From assembly GCF_026248825.1 (NCBI RefSeq), contig NZ_CP110973.1, forward strand, positions 4,175,501 to 4,239,500: DNA of 64,000 nucleotides, read 5' to 3'. Positions within the stretch are counted from its first letter, which is position 1; each line of letters opens with the position of its first letter. The position numbers were made by a program, and so were the translations under genes. Shown one piece after another: positions 8,824 to 16,846 of the stretch. The notes beneath the pieces are model-generated. The model did no database searches. It was not told the DNA's origin and saw only the letters and a list, made by a program, of their open reading frames with translations. Source of the DNA: Larkinella insperata. Its GTDB lineage: Bacteria; Bacteroidota; Bacteroidia; Cytophagales; Spirosomataceae.

Positions 8824-9438
8824 TTATTTCCAGCGGCTGATGTCGATTACGCTGGGGCAAAAATCGTATTCGTCGGGCTGGTTGGATCCAATCAGCAGCA
8901 ACTGGCCGGAAAGCTGGCGAACCCGCTCCTGGTACCAGGCTACGCCCTGTTTGTCGAGGTTGGAGGTGGGCTCATCGAGAATGACAACGGAGGCTTCGGA
9001 GTAAAAAGCCAGCCCTAACTTAACCCGCTGCTTCATGCCGGACGAAAACGCTTTGATTTCCTTGTGCCGGGCGTGGGTGAGGAACATCAACTCGCAAAGT
9101 TGCTCGGGTGTCAGGCGGTTTTTAAACGGTTTAAACGACTGGTGGAACGTCAGCAGTTCGAGCAGGGTCAATTCCTCGATCAGCTCGAGGTACGGAGCGG
9201 CCACCACCAGGTGACGGAACCAGTTGTCGACCTCCACCGACTTCCCCTCGAGGGTGTAGCGAATGGTGCCTTCCGAAGCGGGCAGCACACCGGCCAGGGT
9301 TTGCAGCAGGGTCGATTTTCCGCTGCCGTTGGGCCCCACGAACGTGTAGCTCGAACCCGCCTGTAGGTTCAGGTCAACGTTCCGGAAAATCCACTCGCGC
9401 CGGAAGCGCTTGCCAAGTCGTTCGGTGGTAATGTTCAT
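8824..9438 (-). CDS. ABC transporter ATP-binding protein
   Basis: This is a 204-residue stand-alone ATPase subunit. Walker A is GPNGSGKST (about residues 38-46), the signature is FSSGMKQRVKLG in place of LSGGQ (about 134-145), and Walker B is VVILDEPTSNLD (about 154-165). The short length and degenerate signature resemble the CcmA/YhbH-like group of ATPases. No permease gene adjoins it. It is the last gene of the lpxD-lpxC/fabZ-lpxA run; its start codon lies 8 nt beyond a 21-bp perfect hairpin, so its translation could be weaker than that of lpxA. A role in envelope lipid export is possible but only inferred from position. Confidence 0.88.
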   Translation of the reverse strand: MNITTERLGKRFRREWIFRNVDLNLQAGSSYTFVGPNGSGKSTLLQTLAGVLPASEGTIRYTLEGKSVEVDNWFRHLVVAAPYLELIEELTLLELLTFHQSFKPFKNRLTPEQLCELMFLTHARHKEIKAFSSGMKQRVKLGLAFYSEASVVILDEPTSNLDKQGVAWYQERVRQLSGQLLLIGSNQPDEYDFCPSVIDISRWK

Positions 9439-9445
9439 GGGAAGT

Positions 9446-9508
9446 ATGAATTCTGCAATGATGAACGATGAAGGGTTGCATACGTTTGTTCATCATTGCA
9501 GAATTCAT
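9446..9508. repeat. 21-bp perfect hairpin between lpxA and the ABC ATPase gene
   Basis: Bases 9446-9466 and 9488-9508 are exact reverse complements (21 of 21), with a 21-nt loop. On the minus-strand transcript the hairpin starts 12 nt after the lpxA stop and ends 7 nt before the ABC gene ATG, so it covers the place where a ribosome would bind. No T-run follows it on either strand, which argues against an intrinsic terminator. Confidence 0.75.
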
Positions 9509-9520
9509 CATTTAAAAAAA

Positions 9521-10315
9521 TCACTCGCCTACTTCGCGGCCCGAAGGGCCTTTCATGATGCCGCGTTCGGAGTTGCGGATGAAGTTGACAATTTCGTCGC
9601 GTTCGTCGGAGGGAGGCAGTTCCAGTTCGATGCGCGTCAGGGCTTCGGCGTTGTTCAGACCGCGCAGGTAAATGTAGCGGTAGATCTCCTGAATCTGGTT
9701 GATCTGCTCGTTGGTGTACCCGCGCCGACGCAGCCCCACCGAGTTGATTCCGGCGTAGGTGATGGGTTCGCGGGCGGCTTTCGAAAACGGCGGAACGTCT
9801 TTCCGCACCAGCGTACCACCCGAAATAAAGGCGTGGCTGCCAATTTTTGCAAACTGATGCACCGCACTGAAGGCGCTGATGATCGCCCAGTCGCCCAGGT
9901 GAACGTGACCGGCCATCTGAACGGTATTGCCAACGATGCAGTGGTTGCCAATCCGGCAGTCGTGGGCGACGTGGGCGTAGGCCATCACCAGGCAGTCGCT
10001 GCCAATTTCGGTTCGGCGGTGTTCTTCGGTGCCCCGGCTGACGGTGGCGTATTCCCGGATGGTGGTGTTGTCGCCAACGAAGGTCAACGTGTATTCTCCC
10101 CGAAATTTCAAATCCTGAGGAATCGCTGAGATGACGCCACCGGGATAAATCCGGCAGTTTTTGCCGATGCGAGCCCCTTCGTTAATGACGGCATGGGAGC
10201 CAATCCAGGTTCCTTCCCCGATCTCCACATCCTTGTGGATGATCGCGAACGGCTCGATTACGACGTTATGAGCAATTTTAGCCTCAGGATGAACGTATGC
10301 AAGTGGTTGAAGCAT
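9521..10315 (-). CDS. lpxA: Acyl-[acyl-carrier-protein]-UDP-N-acetylglucosamine O-acyltransferase
   Basis: LpxA starts lipid A synthesis by moving a 3-hydroxyacyl chain from ACP to the 3-OH of UDP-GlcNAc in the cytoplasm. The 264-residue protein has the left-handed beta-helix hexapeptide pattern from the start (MLQPLAYVHPEAKIAHNVVI) to about residue 185, including VMAYAHVAHDCRIGNHC with the catalytic histidine (AHVAHD) and the helical C-terminal domain with GINSVGLRRRGYT. ATG 10315 is chosen over the in-frame TTG one codon earlier. It lies downstream of lpxC-fabZ with a 95-bp gap that holds a hairpin. Confidence 0.96.
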   Translation of the reverse strand: MLQPLAYVHPEAKIAHNVVIEPFAIIHKDVEIGEGTWIGSHAVINEGARIGKNCRIYPGGVISAIPQDLKFRGEYTLTFVGDNTTIREYATVSRGTEEHRRTEIGSDCLVMAYAHVAHDCRIGNHCIVGNTVQMAGHVHLGDWAIISAFSAVHQFAKIGSHAFISGGTLVRKDVPPFSKAAREPITYAGINSVGLRRRGYTNEQINQIQEIYRYIYLRGLNNAEALTRIELELPPSDERDEIVNFIRNSERGIMKGPSGREVGE

Positions 10316-10350
10316 CAACTGTGTGGTTTAACGTTTCAGGTTGATTGTTG

Positions 10351-10391
10351 CGGAATAGGGGCATGTTGAAGTTCAACGGTTCCCCATTCCG
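10351..10391. repeat. Nested hairpin between lpxC-fabZ and lpxA
   Basis: CGGAATAGGGG (10351-10361) pairs with CCCCATTCCG (10382-10391) with one bulged A, and inside it GTTGAA (10365-10370) pairs with TTCAAC (10372-10377). It occupies the middle of the 95-bp junction and has no following T-run, so an mRNA processing or stability element is more likely than a terminator. Confidence 0.55.
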
Positions 10392-10410
10392 GATATTTCA
10401 AACCTTAAAC

Positions 10411-11805
10411 CTATTTTTTCTTAACTAGACTGGCGATCATTTCGGCCTCACAGACGAGCTGACCGGCCACGTAACCCCGTCCGGACATCTTCACAATGCC
10501 CCGCTTCATGGGTGAGATAAACTCACAGCGGAAAATGACCGCATCGCCCGGAACCACATTCCGACGGAAACGGCAGTTTTCGATACCGATCAGGTAAGGC
10601 CAGTAATTTTCGGGATCGGGAACCGTGCTCAGGACCAGAATACCGCCGGTCTGGGCCATGGCTTCCAGTTGTAGAACGCCCGGCATGACGGGATTCCCCG
10701 GAAAATGGCCCATAAAATACTGCTCGTTCATGGTGACGTTTTTGACGCCGACCACGCTGTTTTCGTCCAGCGCGATGATTTTGTCGATCATCTGGAACGG
10801 GTAGCGGTGGGGGAGCAGGCTGGCAATTTTCTGAAAATCGTAGACGGGAGGCTGCTTCGGATCGTACGTCGGAATGTTGTTCGACGCATTCTTGAGCATC
10901 AGCTTCTTGATTTGCTTGGCAAACGCCACGTTGGCCGCGTGGCCGGGCCGGGCCGCCAGAATCTGCGCTTTGATGGGGCGTCCGACCAGCGCCAGATCAC
11001 CAACGAGATCAAGCAGCTTGTGGCGGGCCATCTCGTTGGGGTAGTGCAGGTCGAGGTTGTTCAGAATGCCTTCCTTCTTGTTAACACTGACTTTCGGTTT
11101 GTTCAGCAGTTCGGCCAGGTAATCCAGTTCGCCTTCCCGCACATCCCGGTCCACAATCACAATGGCGTTGGTCAGATCACCGCCTTTGATCAGGTCCTGT
11201 TTGTAAAGCATTTCCAGCTCGTGCAGAAACACGAACGTCCGGCACATGGCAATCTGCGAGGCAAACTGGCTGATGTCGTTCAGGAAAGCGTGCTGGCTCG
11301 TAATGACCCGCGAATTGTAATCCACCATGACGGTCAGCCGGTAATCACTGAGCGGCAAAGCGGCAATTTCAATGTCTTTTTCGGAATTCTTGTAATGAAC
11401 GTACTCGTTGATTTCAAAGTAGTTGCGGTAGGCATTCTGCTCTTCAATACCGGCATCCTGCAGGGCTTCGATAAATTTAATCGAGCTGCCGTCCATGATG
11501 GGCGGTTCGGGACCGTCGAGCTGAATCAGGACGTTGTCGAGCTGTAGACCGACCAGCGACGCCAGCGTGTGTTCAACGGTGTGAATCCGGGCTCCGTTCT
11601 GTTCGAGCGTTGTGCCGCGGGAAAGATCGACTACGTTGTCCACATCGGCATCGACAATCGGCTGGCCCGGTAAATCGACGCGCTGAAATTTATAACCGTG
11701 GTTTGCCGGAGCGGGCAGGAACGTCATTGTTGCCACCACGCCGGTGTGCAATCCGACACCCGAGACGGAGACGGCTTTTTGAATCGTTTGCTGTTTGGTG
11801 TTCAT
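10411..11805 (-). CDS. lpxC-fabZ: Bifunctional UDP-3-O-acyl-N-acetylglucosamine deacetylase / 3-hydroxyacyl-ACP dehydratase
   Basis: The 464-residue protein joins two enzymes. Residues 1 to about 305 are LpxC, the zinc deacetylase of lipid A synthesis: VSGVGLHTG at the N-terminus, HTVEHTLASL with a zinc histidine, and HKLLDLVGDLALVG with the second zinc site and catalytic histidine. Residues about 315-464 are FabZ, which dehydrates 3-hydroxyacyl-ACP: LLPHRYPFQMID, then GHFPGNPVMPGVLQLEAMAQ with the active-site histidine and glutamate. The linker is rich in Pro/Asn (NIPTYDPKQPPVYDF). This fusion is the normal Bacteroidota arrangement and places competing uses of hydroxyacyl-ACP in one polypeptide. 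It lies between lpxD and lpxA in one run. Confidence 0.97.
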   Translation of the reverse strand: MNTKQQTIQKAVSVSGVGLHTGVVATMTFLPAPANHGYKFQRVDLPGQPIVDADVDNVVDLSRGTTLEQNGARIHTVEHTLASLVGLQLDNVLIQLDGPEPPIMDGSSIKFIEALQDAGIEEQNAYRNYFEINEYVHYKNSEKDIEIAALPLSDYRLTVMVDYNSRVITSQHAFLNDISQFASQIAMCRTFVFLHELEMLYKQDLIKGGDLTNAIVIVDRDVREGELDYLAELLNKPKVSVNKKEGILNNLDLHYPNEMARHKLLDLVGDLALVGRPIKAQILAARPGHAANVAFAKQIKKLMLKNASNNIPTYDPKQPPVYDFQKIASLLPHRYPFQMIDKIIALDENSVVGVKNVTMNEQYFMGHFPGNPVMPGVLQLEAMAQTGGILVLSTVPDPENYWPYLIGIENCRFRRNVVPGDAVIFRCEFISPMKRGIVKMSGRGYVAGQLVCEAEMIASLVKKK

Positions 11806-11842
11806 TCCGTAAACTTCTGACCAGAAGAAGGTTAAACCATCG

Positions 11843-11867
11843 GTAAACGGCTGAAAAAACCGTTTAC
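11843..11867. repeat. Hairpin between lpxD and lpxC-fabZ
   Basis: GTAAACGG (11843-11850) pairs with CCGTTTAC (11860-11867) around a 9-nt A-rich loop. It fills most of the 68-bp junction. No T-run follows on the minus strand. Confidence 0.45.
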
Positions 11868-11873
11868 GGGTGA

Positions 11874-12905
11874 TTACTGATTAGTTAATTTATTTTCTAA
11901 CGCATGGATGCGTTTTTCGAGATCCGGCAGCCGTTGATAAACCACCTGCGAACGCAGCGCTTCCTTCAGCTCAACGGCGGGTGCTCCGAACAACGATAAG
12001 CCTTCTTTATGGATCGACTTCATAATACCCGACTGGGCGGCAATTTTGGTCTGATTGGCAATCATCAGGTGACCACTGACGCCGACCTGCCCGCCAATCT
12101 GGCAATTTTCGCCAATTTTGGCGGAGCCCGCAATACCGGCCTGGGCCGCAACGACCGTATTCCGGCCAATCTCAACGTTGTGGGCCACCTGAATCAGGTT
12201 GTCGATTTTGACGCCCTGCCGAATGACGGTGGATCCCATCGTGGCGCAGTCGATGGTGGTGTTGGCGCCGATGCTGACGTTATCCTCAAGAATGACGTTA
12301 CCCAACTGCGGGATGGGCCGGTACGTTCCGTCGGGCTGGGGCGCAAAGCCGAAGCCTTCGCTGCCAATGACGGCATTGGGTTTTATGACGCAGTTCTGAC
12401 CAATCACCGTGTTGTCGATGATTTTGGCCCCGGGGTGAACAACCGTGTTGTCCCCGATCGTAACGTTTTTGCCGATGTAGGCCTGCGGGTAAATTTTAAC
12501 GTTATTGCCAATCCGGCAATTTTCGCCGATGTACGAAAAAGCTCCCCGGTAAATACCGTCACCCACCTGCGCGCTGTCGGCCATGAAGGACGGTTGTTCA
12601 ACACCGGTTTTTTCGGCGTTCCGGAGCCGGTTTACCTGTTCGAGTAAAGTCGAGAAGGCGGAATAGGAGTTATCTACGAAAATCAGGGTTGCCTTAACGG
12701 GCTGCCGGGGCTGAAAATGCTTACTGACAATGACGGCCGAAGCGGCCGTGGTATACAGGTATTGTTCGTATTTGAGATTGGATAAAAAGGAGATGCTGCC
12801 TTCTTTGCCCTCTTCGATTTTGGACAGTTGATTGATTTTCAGGGAATCGTTCCCATCAACTGTACCGCCGAGCAGGGCAGCAATCTGCTTCACTGTAAAT
12901 TCCAT
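11874..12905 (-). CDS. lpxD: UDP-3-O-(3-hydroxyacyl)glucosamine N-acyltransferase
   Basis: LpxD adds the second hydroxyacyl chain (N-linked) in lipid A synthesis. The protein has 343 residues: an N-terminal uridine-binding domain (MEFTVKQIAALLGGTVDGND), then a long left-handed beta-helix with repeats such as IGENCRIGNNVKIYPQAYIGKNVTIGDNTVV, the catalytic region DNLIQVAHNVEIGRN with the histidine, GQVGVSGHLMIANQ, and a short C-terminal helix. All features match the family. It is second in the run after the HD hydrolase, from which it is 74 bp apart, and precedes lpxC-fabZ by 68 bp. Confidence 0.96.
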   Translation of the reverse strand: MEFTVKQIAALLGGTVDGNDSLKINQLSKIEEGKEGSISFLSNLKYEQYLYTTAASAVIVSKHFQPRQPVKATLIFVDNSYSAFSTLLEQVNRLRNAEKTGVEQPSFMADSAQVGDGIYRGAFSYIGENCRIGNNVKIYPQAYIGKNVTIGDNTVVHPGAKIIDNTVIGQNCVIKPNAVIGSEGFGFAPQPDGTYRPIPQLGNVILEDNVSIGANTTIDCATMGSTVIRQGVKIDNLIQVAHNVEIGRNTVVAAQAGIAGSAKIGENCQIGGQVGVSGHLMIANQTKIAAQSGIMKSIHKEGLSLFGAPAVELKEALRSQVVYQRLPDLEKRIHALENKLTNQ

Positions 12906-12979
12906 AGAGTTGACGTTGTCGTCGTTGGAGCTATGTAAGCGTTGGATAATCGTGCCGCTAAGGTAGAGAACAAATTGAA

Positions 12980-14254
12980 CTATACCAACCGGACCGTTTG
13001 TTGTGTCAGGTTTTTCGCCCAGCAGACGTAGTATCGTTTGACCATGTTGGTGAGCGCTTTAATACCCGGAAGGTCGGACGCATCGGCAATGTCGATGATT
13101 CGGCCGTCTTTCATTTTGATGTTTATGTTGTCAATGGAAGGCAAATACGCCGAGTTGGTTGCTACTCGCTCCACCAGAAAATACGACAGTTCATCCTGCT
13201 GAATGCCGGCATCCAGCAACTGCTGTTCAATTTCGCGGACCAGTTCTCCGGCAAACGGAACATCCGACATGATAATTTTAAAAAGCCGCCGGTCGAGCAG
13301 CATCTGGCAGAGCGTCGACAAAACCCGGTCGGGGTGCTGACTCCAGAATTTAATGCACGTCCAGATGTCGTAATCGTCCAGCAGGGTGAAGGCCCGAAGG
13401 TACTCCGGATGCTGTTCAAAATCGTCCATTGTAATTTTTCGGGACAGAAACGTGTGCAGGGCCGGGGTCGTAAATACCGTCTGCCCGCCGGAGGAGTTAG
13501 CCTCGGCCTGGTTCAGCAGAAACCGCGCCCGCCGGATAATCTGCAGCAGCATGGCTTCGGCGCAGAGCGAGGTTTTGTGGAGGTAAACCTGCCAGTACAT
13601 CAACCGGCGCGAGCTCAGAAAATTTTCGATGCTCAGAATCCCCTTTCCCTCCACCACCAGGTGATCATCCACCAGGTCCAGCATTTTAATGATGCGGTCG
13701 GCCCCGATGGTTCCTTCGGCCACGCCGGTGTAAAAACAGTCGCGGTTCAGGTAGTCCATGCGGTCCATGTCCAGCTGACTGGAAACCAGTTGGTGAAAAA
13801 AGGGCCGGTGGTAAGTTCCCTCAAACATCTGGATGGCCAGCGTCAGCCCCCCGTTAAACTGCTGGTTTAATTCCTGCATCAGCAGCAGCGACAGCCGTTC
13901 GTGGGGAATTCCTTCCAGAATCGTATATTCCAGTACGTGCGAAAACGGGCCGTGGCCAATATCGTGCAGGAGAATGGCAATCTGGGCCGCGTCGCACTCC
14001 GCTTCCGAAATCCGGTGGCCTTTGCTGCGCAGGGTCTGGATGGCCTGTCCCATCAGGTGCATCGCGCCCAGAGCGTGATGAAACCGGGTGTGCAGGGCGC
14101 CGGGATAGACGAGTTCCGACAGGCCGAGTTGCTTAATTCGCCGGAGCCGCTGAAAATACGGGTGTTCGACCAGATCAAACGTCAGATCGTTTGGCAGGGT
14201 AATAAACCCGTAAACGGGGTCATTGAGGATTTTTTTCTTGTTCTGAGAGGCCAA
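12980..14254 (-). CDS. HD domain phosphohydrolase (dGTPase/SAMHD1-like)
   Basis: The protein starts near NKKKILNDPVYGFI and contains LVYPGALHTRFHHALGAMHLM (first metal histidine), ILLHDIGHGPFSHVLE (the HD pair) and LDMDRMDYLNRDCFYTG, the pattern of the YdhJ/SAMHD1 type of HD hydrolases acting on nucleotides. The open frame runs up to 14443, but that extension contains the promoter and part of a tRNA gene on the other strand, so it cannot be the true start. A minus-strand TATATTTG at 14279-14286 predicts transcription from about 14272, so I take TTG 14254 (424 residues); GTG 14275 and ATG 14326 are alternatives. It heads the lipid A run. Confidence 0.8.
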   Translation of the reverse strand: MASQNKKKILNDPVYGFITLPNDLTFDLVEHPYFQRLRRIKQLGLSELVYPGALHTRFHHALGAMHLMGQAIQTLRSKGHRISEAECDAAQIAILLHDIGHGPFSHVLEYTILEGIPHERLSLLLMQELNQQFNGGLTLAIQMFEGTYHRPFFHQLVSSQLDMDRMDYLNRDCFYTGVAEGTIGADRIIKMLDLVDDHLVVEGKGILSIENFLSSRRLMYWQVYLHKTSLCAEAMLLQIIRRARFLLNQAEANSSGGQTVFTTPALHTFLSRKITMDDFEQHPEYLRAFTLLDDYDIWTCIKFWSQHPDRVLSTLCQMLLDRRLFKIIMSDVPFAGELVREIEQQLLDAGIQQDELSYFLVERVATNSAYLPSIDNINIKMKDGRIIDIADASDLPGIKALTNMVKRYYVCWAKNLTQQTVRLV

Positions 14255-14278
14255 CGGCGAATGGTGCAGGTTCACAGG

Positions 14279-14286
14279 CAAATATA
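14279..14286 (-). promoter_or_regulatory. -7 element TATATTTG for the HD-lpx operon
   Basis: Read on the minus strand this is TATATTTG, an exact TAnnTTTG match, 24 nt before the chosen start of the HD gene. A TTTG at the right -33 spacing is missing, so the call rests on the -7 element and its position at the head of the operon. Confidence 0.4.
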
Positions 14287-14353
14287 CGCCAAATGGGTAC
14301 AAAATGTTGCAGCGTGGCGGGTCCATCCAGCGTACGGACTTTTCGCCGAACAA

Positions 14354-14384
14354 TTTGAAGCGAAACCTGATTTTTATATATTTG
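14354..14384 (+). promoter_or_regulatory. Bacteroidota promoter of the CAU tRNA gene
   Basis: TTTG at 14354-14357, then exactly 19 bases, then TATATTTG at 14377-14384. This is a full match to the Bacteroidota housekeeping promoter (TTTG-N19-TAnnTTTG). Transcription should begin near 14390, about 40 nt before the tRNA. Confidence 0.75.
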
Positions 14385-14428
14385 CAAATGCTTTCTCCAA
14401 GCGGGGAAAGCGGCCGGTTTACCGGTTC

Positions 14429-14502
14429 GGGCCTATAGCTCATTCGGTTAGAGCAACTGACTCATAATCAGTAGGTGCTTGGTTCGATTCCAAGTGGGCC
14501 CA
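14429..14502 (+). tRNA. tRNA with CAU anticodon (Ile2 or elongator Met)
   Basis: A 74-nt cloverleaf: acceptor GGGCCTA pairs with TGGGCCC (one G-T pair), D arm GCTC/GAGC, anticodon stem ACTGA/TCAGT around loop CTCATAA, T arm CTTGG/CCAAG with TTCGATT loop, discriminator A. The CAU anticodon fits either the lysidine-modified isoleucine tRNA or elongator methionine; the GGGCC acceptor and the lack of initiator features make Ile2 slightly more likely. The CCA end is not encoded (the DNA continues CAC). A full promoter lies upstream and a strong terminator downstream. Confidence 0.92.
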
Positions 14503-14510
14503 CAACTTCC

Positions 14511-14557
14511 AAACACAGGCTGCCGAATCGTTACGATTCGGCAGCCTGTGTTTTTTT
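14511..14557 (+). terminator. Intrinsic terminator of the CAU tRNA
   Basis: A 20-bp perfect stem (14511-14530 with 14534-14553) around the 3-nt loop TTA, running into a T-tract up to 14557. It begins 8 nt after the tRNA. Confidence 0.92.
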
Positions 14558-14654
14558 GTGTTGATGGACCTTAACAGCGGGGAACCATCCGCAAATTTCT
14601 CGCCCACGGATGGCTCCGTCGTACGGCGACAAAGGCCAAGCCAGGCCAAACCAA

Positions 14655-15932
14655 TCATCGGGATTGGTGATGAATCAGCATGCGAAGGCGGAAAATCGTA
14701 CCCCGGCCCTGAATGCTTTCCACTTCTAAACTGGCTCCTATCTGTTCGCACAGCCGTTTGACGATGTGCAAACCCACCCCATCACTCCGGGTGGGTGATA
14801 CCCTGGGCGGAATGGTATGATCCTGATCGGGATAAACCGGCGTGGGACGCCCTTCTTCCGGAGAAAGTACGCTGGTTGGTTCCACGGTGGGCTTGAGCTG
14901 CTGGTGAAACAACTCGATCAGGCCCGCCGGTAAACCCGGCCCCGAATCCTGGACACTAAATCCCCACCGCCAATCATTTTCCGCCGACCAGGTAACCGAT
15001 ACAATGCCCGAATGGGTATACTGCAGGGCATTCACGACCAGGTTCTGCGCGATCCGGTAGATTTTTACCCGGTCGGTTTCGACCTGTAAAGAAGGTGGCC
15101 CGTCGGCCCGTAAGATCAAGCCCCGCTCAATGGCCAGCGGCTGAGCACCCGTAACCAACTCCTGGAGCAATGCTGCCGCATCAAAGGCTTCGTTCTGAAG
15201 AGGGTCCAAACCGGCCTCCAGACGGGCCAGGTCCATTAGCTGACCCAGCATCGACTGAACATTGCCCAGATTGCGGTTTAACATTTCCTGGTACTGAAGC
15301 CGTTCTTCATCACTAATCGTTTCCAGGTTGATGAGCTGGGCCGCCCCCCGAATGATGCTCAATCCTCCGCGCAGATCGTGGGAGGACGTGCGCAAAAGAT
15401 CGCCCCGGTGCCGGGAAAGCGCATTCATATGCTCCAAAGCATGCTGAAGGCTGGTTGCCCGGCTGGTGGCTTCCAGCCGTTGCAGTTCATCGTATTTGCT
15501 GATGCTTCCCAGAATAATCGTTCGCAACTGTTGATTGATCTGAACCTGAGCTTGCAGGACCCATTTGGTGTCCTGTTCGGGGTAGAGCTGGCCATACAGC
15601 AGCAATTCCTGTTCAATCATGGCCGCCAGATGATTCAACTCCCGGATCAAAGCCGCTAAACCGTTGGCCTTCTGCCAGCGGTGCAAGCCGTGGGACAAAG
15701 CCGCCATCATAAGCTCATCCGTTGGGGGCTGTCCTAGCAGTTGTTTTTCCATGATGTCGAGCATCAGGGGCATGAGGTTGTTGAACTCTTCGCGGGTCAA
15801 TATTTCAATCTGAGGTAGTTCAGGGTCTGCTTCACAGGCGGTTCGCCAGTTGTTTAACAGGGGTTCCCGGCGACTGAAGAGAAAGGCAACTAGGGCCTGA
15901 ATGGGGTGCTGATCAGCGGAAGGAGTAGCCAT
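14655..15932 (-). CDS. Sensor histidine kinase with RsbRD-like N-terminal domain
   Basis: The 425-residue kinase has no signal peptide or membrane segment, so it acts in the cytoplasm. Residues about 10-145 are helical and begin ALVAFLFSRREPLLNNWRTACE, the pattern of the RsbRD N-terminal domain of stressosome sensors. The HisKA phosphoacceptor is His185 (SSHDLRGGLSIIRGA). The ATPase domain shows the N-box QNLVVNALQYTHSG, VQDSGPGLP and DGVGLHIVKRL; the ATP lid between the last two carries an unusually long proline-rich insert of about 40 residues. ATG 15932 is preferred because the frame upstream to 15992 has no family-like sequence. No response regulator adjoins it; three small ORFs lie upstream on the same strand. 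Confidence 0.85.
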   Translation of the reverse strand: MATPSADQHPIQALVAFLFSRREPLLNNWRTACEADPELPQIEILTREEFNNLMPLMLDIMEKQLLGQPPTDELMMAALSHGLHRWQKANGLAALIRELNHLAAMIEQELLLYGQLYPEQDTKWVLQAQVQINQQLRTIILGSISKYDELQRLEATSRATSLQHALEHMNALSRHRGDLLRTSSHDLRGGLSIIRGAAQLINLETISDEERLQYQEMLNRNLGNVQSMLGQLMDLARLEAGLDPLQNEAFDAAALLQELVTGAQPLAIERGLILRADGPPSLQVETDRVKIYRIAQNLVVNALQYTHSGIVSVTWSAENDWRWGFSVQDSGPGLPAGLIELFHQQLKPTVEPTSVLSPEEGRPTPVYPDQDHTIPPRVSPTRSDGVGLHIVKRLCEQIGASLEVESIQGRGTIFRLRMLIHHQSR

Positions 15933-16013
15933 GATGGGGCCGGTGAGATCCAACATCCGGTTGTGCGGTTCGACTGGAAGACATGATCCCAATTGGGCAA
16001 CCAGGCGAAAAAA

Positions 16014-16283
16014 TCATTGCCTTTCAATGGAAAGGTATATACCGGGTAACCGGTCCGGCTGACCTGTTTGGTAAAAACGGCCCGCGAAGTGAGGCAGCGG
16101 CCAGGAAGCAAAGCGCTCGTTTTTGGATGATTCAATTAAGTTGCGATAGAGACGAATCAAGTATATGGCATCGTAAATGATGGATAGCTCGAACGGGTTG
16201 GTGGGATGATGCCGCAGCGTAAAGCCCTTGGCAACGATCGCTTCCAATTCTTGAAGATGACTATGCATACGTTCCGGGGTCAT
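16014..16283 (-). CDS. Small hypothetical protein upstream of the RsbRD kinase
   Basis: An 89-residue ORF starting MTPERMHSHLQELEAIVAKG. It looks mostly helical and has a Tyr/Ile-rich stretch (LSIIYDAIYLIRLYRNLIESSK) with a basic C-terminus. No signal peptide or known motif is visible. It ends 81 bp before the kinase start on the same strand, so cotranscription is possible. Its reality rests on clean length, an ATG start and its place in a run of small ORFs; a chance ORF cannot be excluded. Confidence 0.5.
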   Translation of the reverse strand: MTPERMHSHLQELEAIVAKGFTLRHHPTNPFELSIIYDAIYLIRLYRNLIESSKNERFASWPLPHFAGRFYQTGQPDRLPGIYLSIERQ

Positions 16284-16343
16284 AAAAGATTTTTCTCTAT
16301 TACCGGTCTGTCAGGCAATAAGTCTTCTTTATGGTCCTAATTG

Positions 16344-16601
16344 TTAGGATTCGGACTTTTCTAACTGTTCTACGGCTTGCTGCTTAAAGGATTTGAGCTT
16401 TTCGAGGGCTTTTTGCAGGCTTTCGGTATGATCTTCAAATGGGGTAGTTGTTAATGGCTTTACAGGCAAATGGTTGGCTGCAAACTCTTTAGGCGAAGAG
16501 GGTTGCAAAGTGGCCAACTCTTGCTCCAAACGGGCGATGTGCTCCTGAAGAGAATTGATGTGATACCGAAGCCATGCCTTATTACGTGATTGATCCGCCA
16601 T
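16344..16601 (-). CDS. Small coiled-coil hypothetical protein
   Basis: An 85-residue ORF read from ATG 16601 (MADQSRNKAWLRYHINSL); the frame begins 12 codons earlier without better support. It has two heptad-rich helices (INSLQEHIARLEQELATLQ and ESLQKALEKLKSFKQQAVEQLEK) joined by a Pro/Thr-rich linker, which suggests a dimerising coiled coil. No enzymatic motif is present. It lies 60 bp upstream of the 89-residue ORF on the same strand. Confidence 0.55.
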   Translation of the reverse strand: MADQSRNKAWLRYHINSLQEHIARLEQELATLQPSSPKEFAANHLPVKPLTTTPFEDHTESLQKALEKLKSFKQQAVEQLEKSES

Positions 16602-16846
16602 AGGGCTGACAAGATAGGAGATTCTCCTACAGACCAATCCGTTATTTTTTTTTAACGGTTACCTCTTGATTCCACCAGGCTTGGTAGGCCGCACCGTAAA
16701 GCCTGACTTCAAACAATGAGAAAGGCCTAATTACAGAAAGTCCTTGCTACCGTATTCTGCTCCAATGACGGCCTGCATCAAAAGAAGTCTAAGTAAGTTC
16801 AGGGAAAGGATCTTGGCATTCCTCCGTTTTAAGTCCCTTGCAATGC

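Noticed and set aside
9410..10129. 239-codon plus-strand ORF opposite lpxA
   Set aside because: Antisense shadow of lpxA; its Gly/Val-rich runs mirror the hexapeptide repeats.
12009..12647. 212-codon plus-strand ORF opposite lpxD
   Set aside because: Mirror image of the LpxD hexapeptide repeats, no independent support.
14254..14443. N-terminal extension of the HD gene
   Set aside because: Contains a tRNA promoter and part of the tRNA gene on the opposite strand; the family start is further in.
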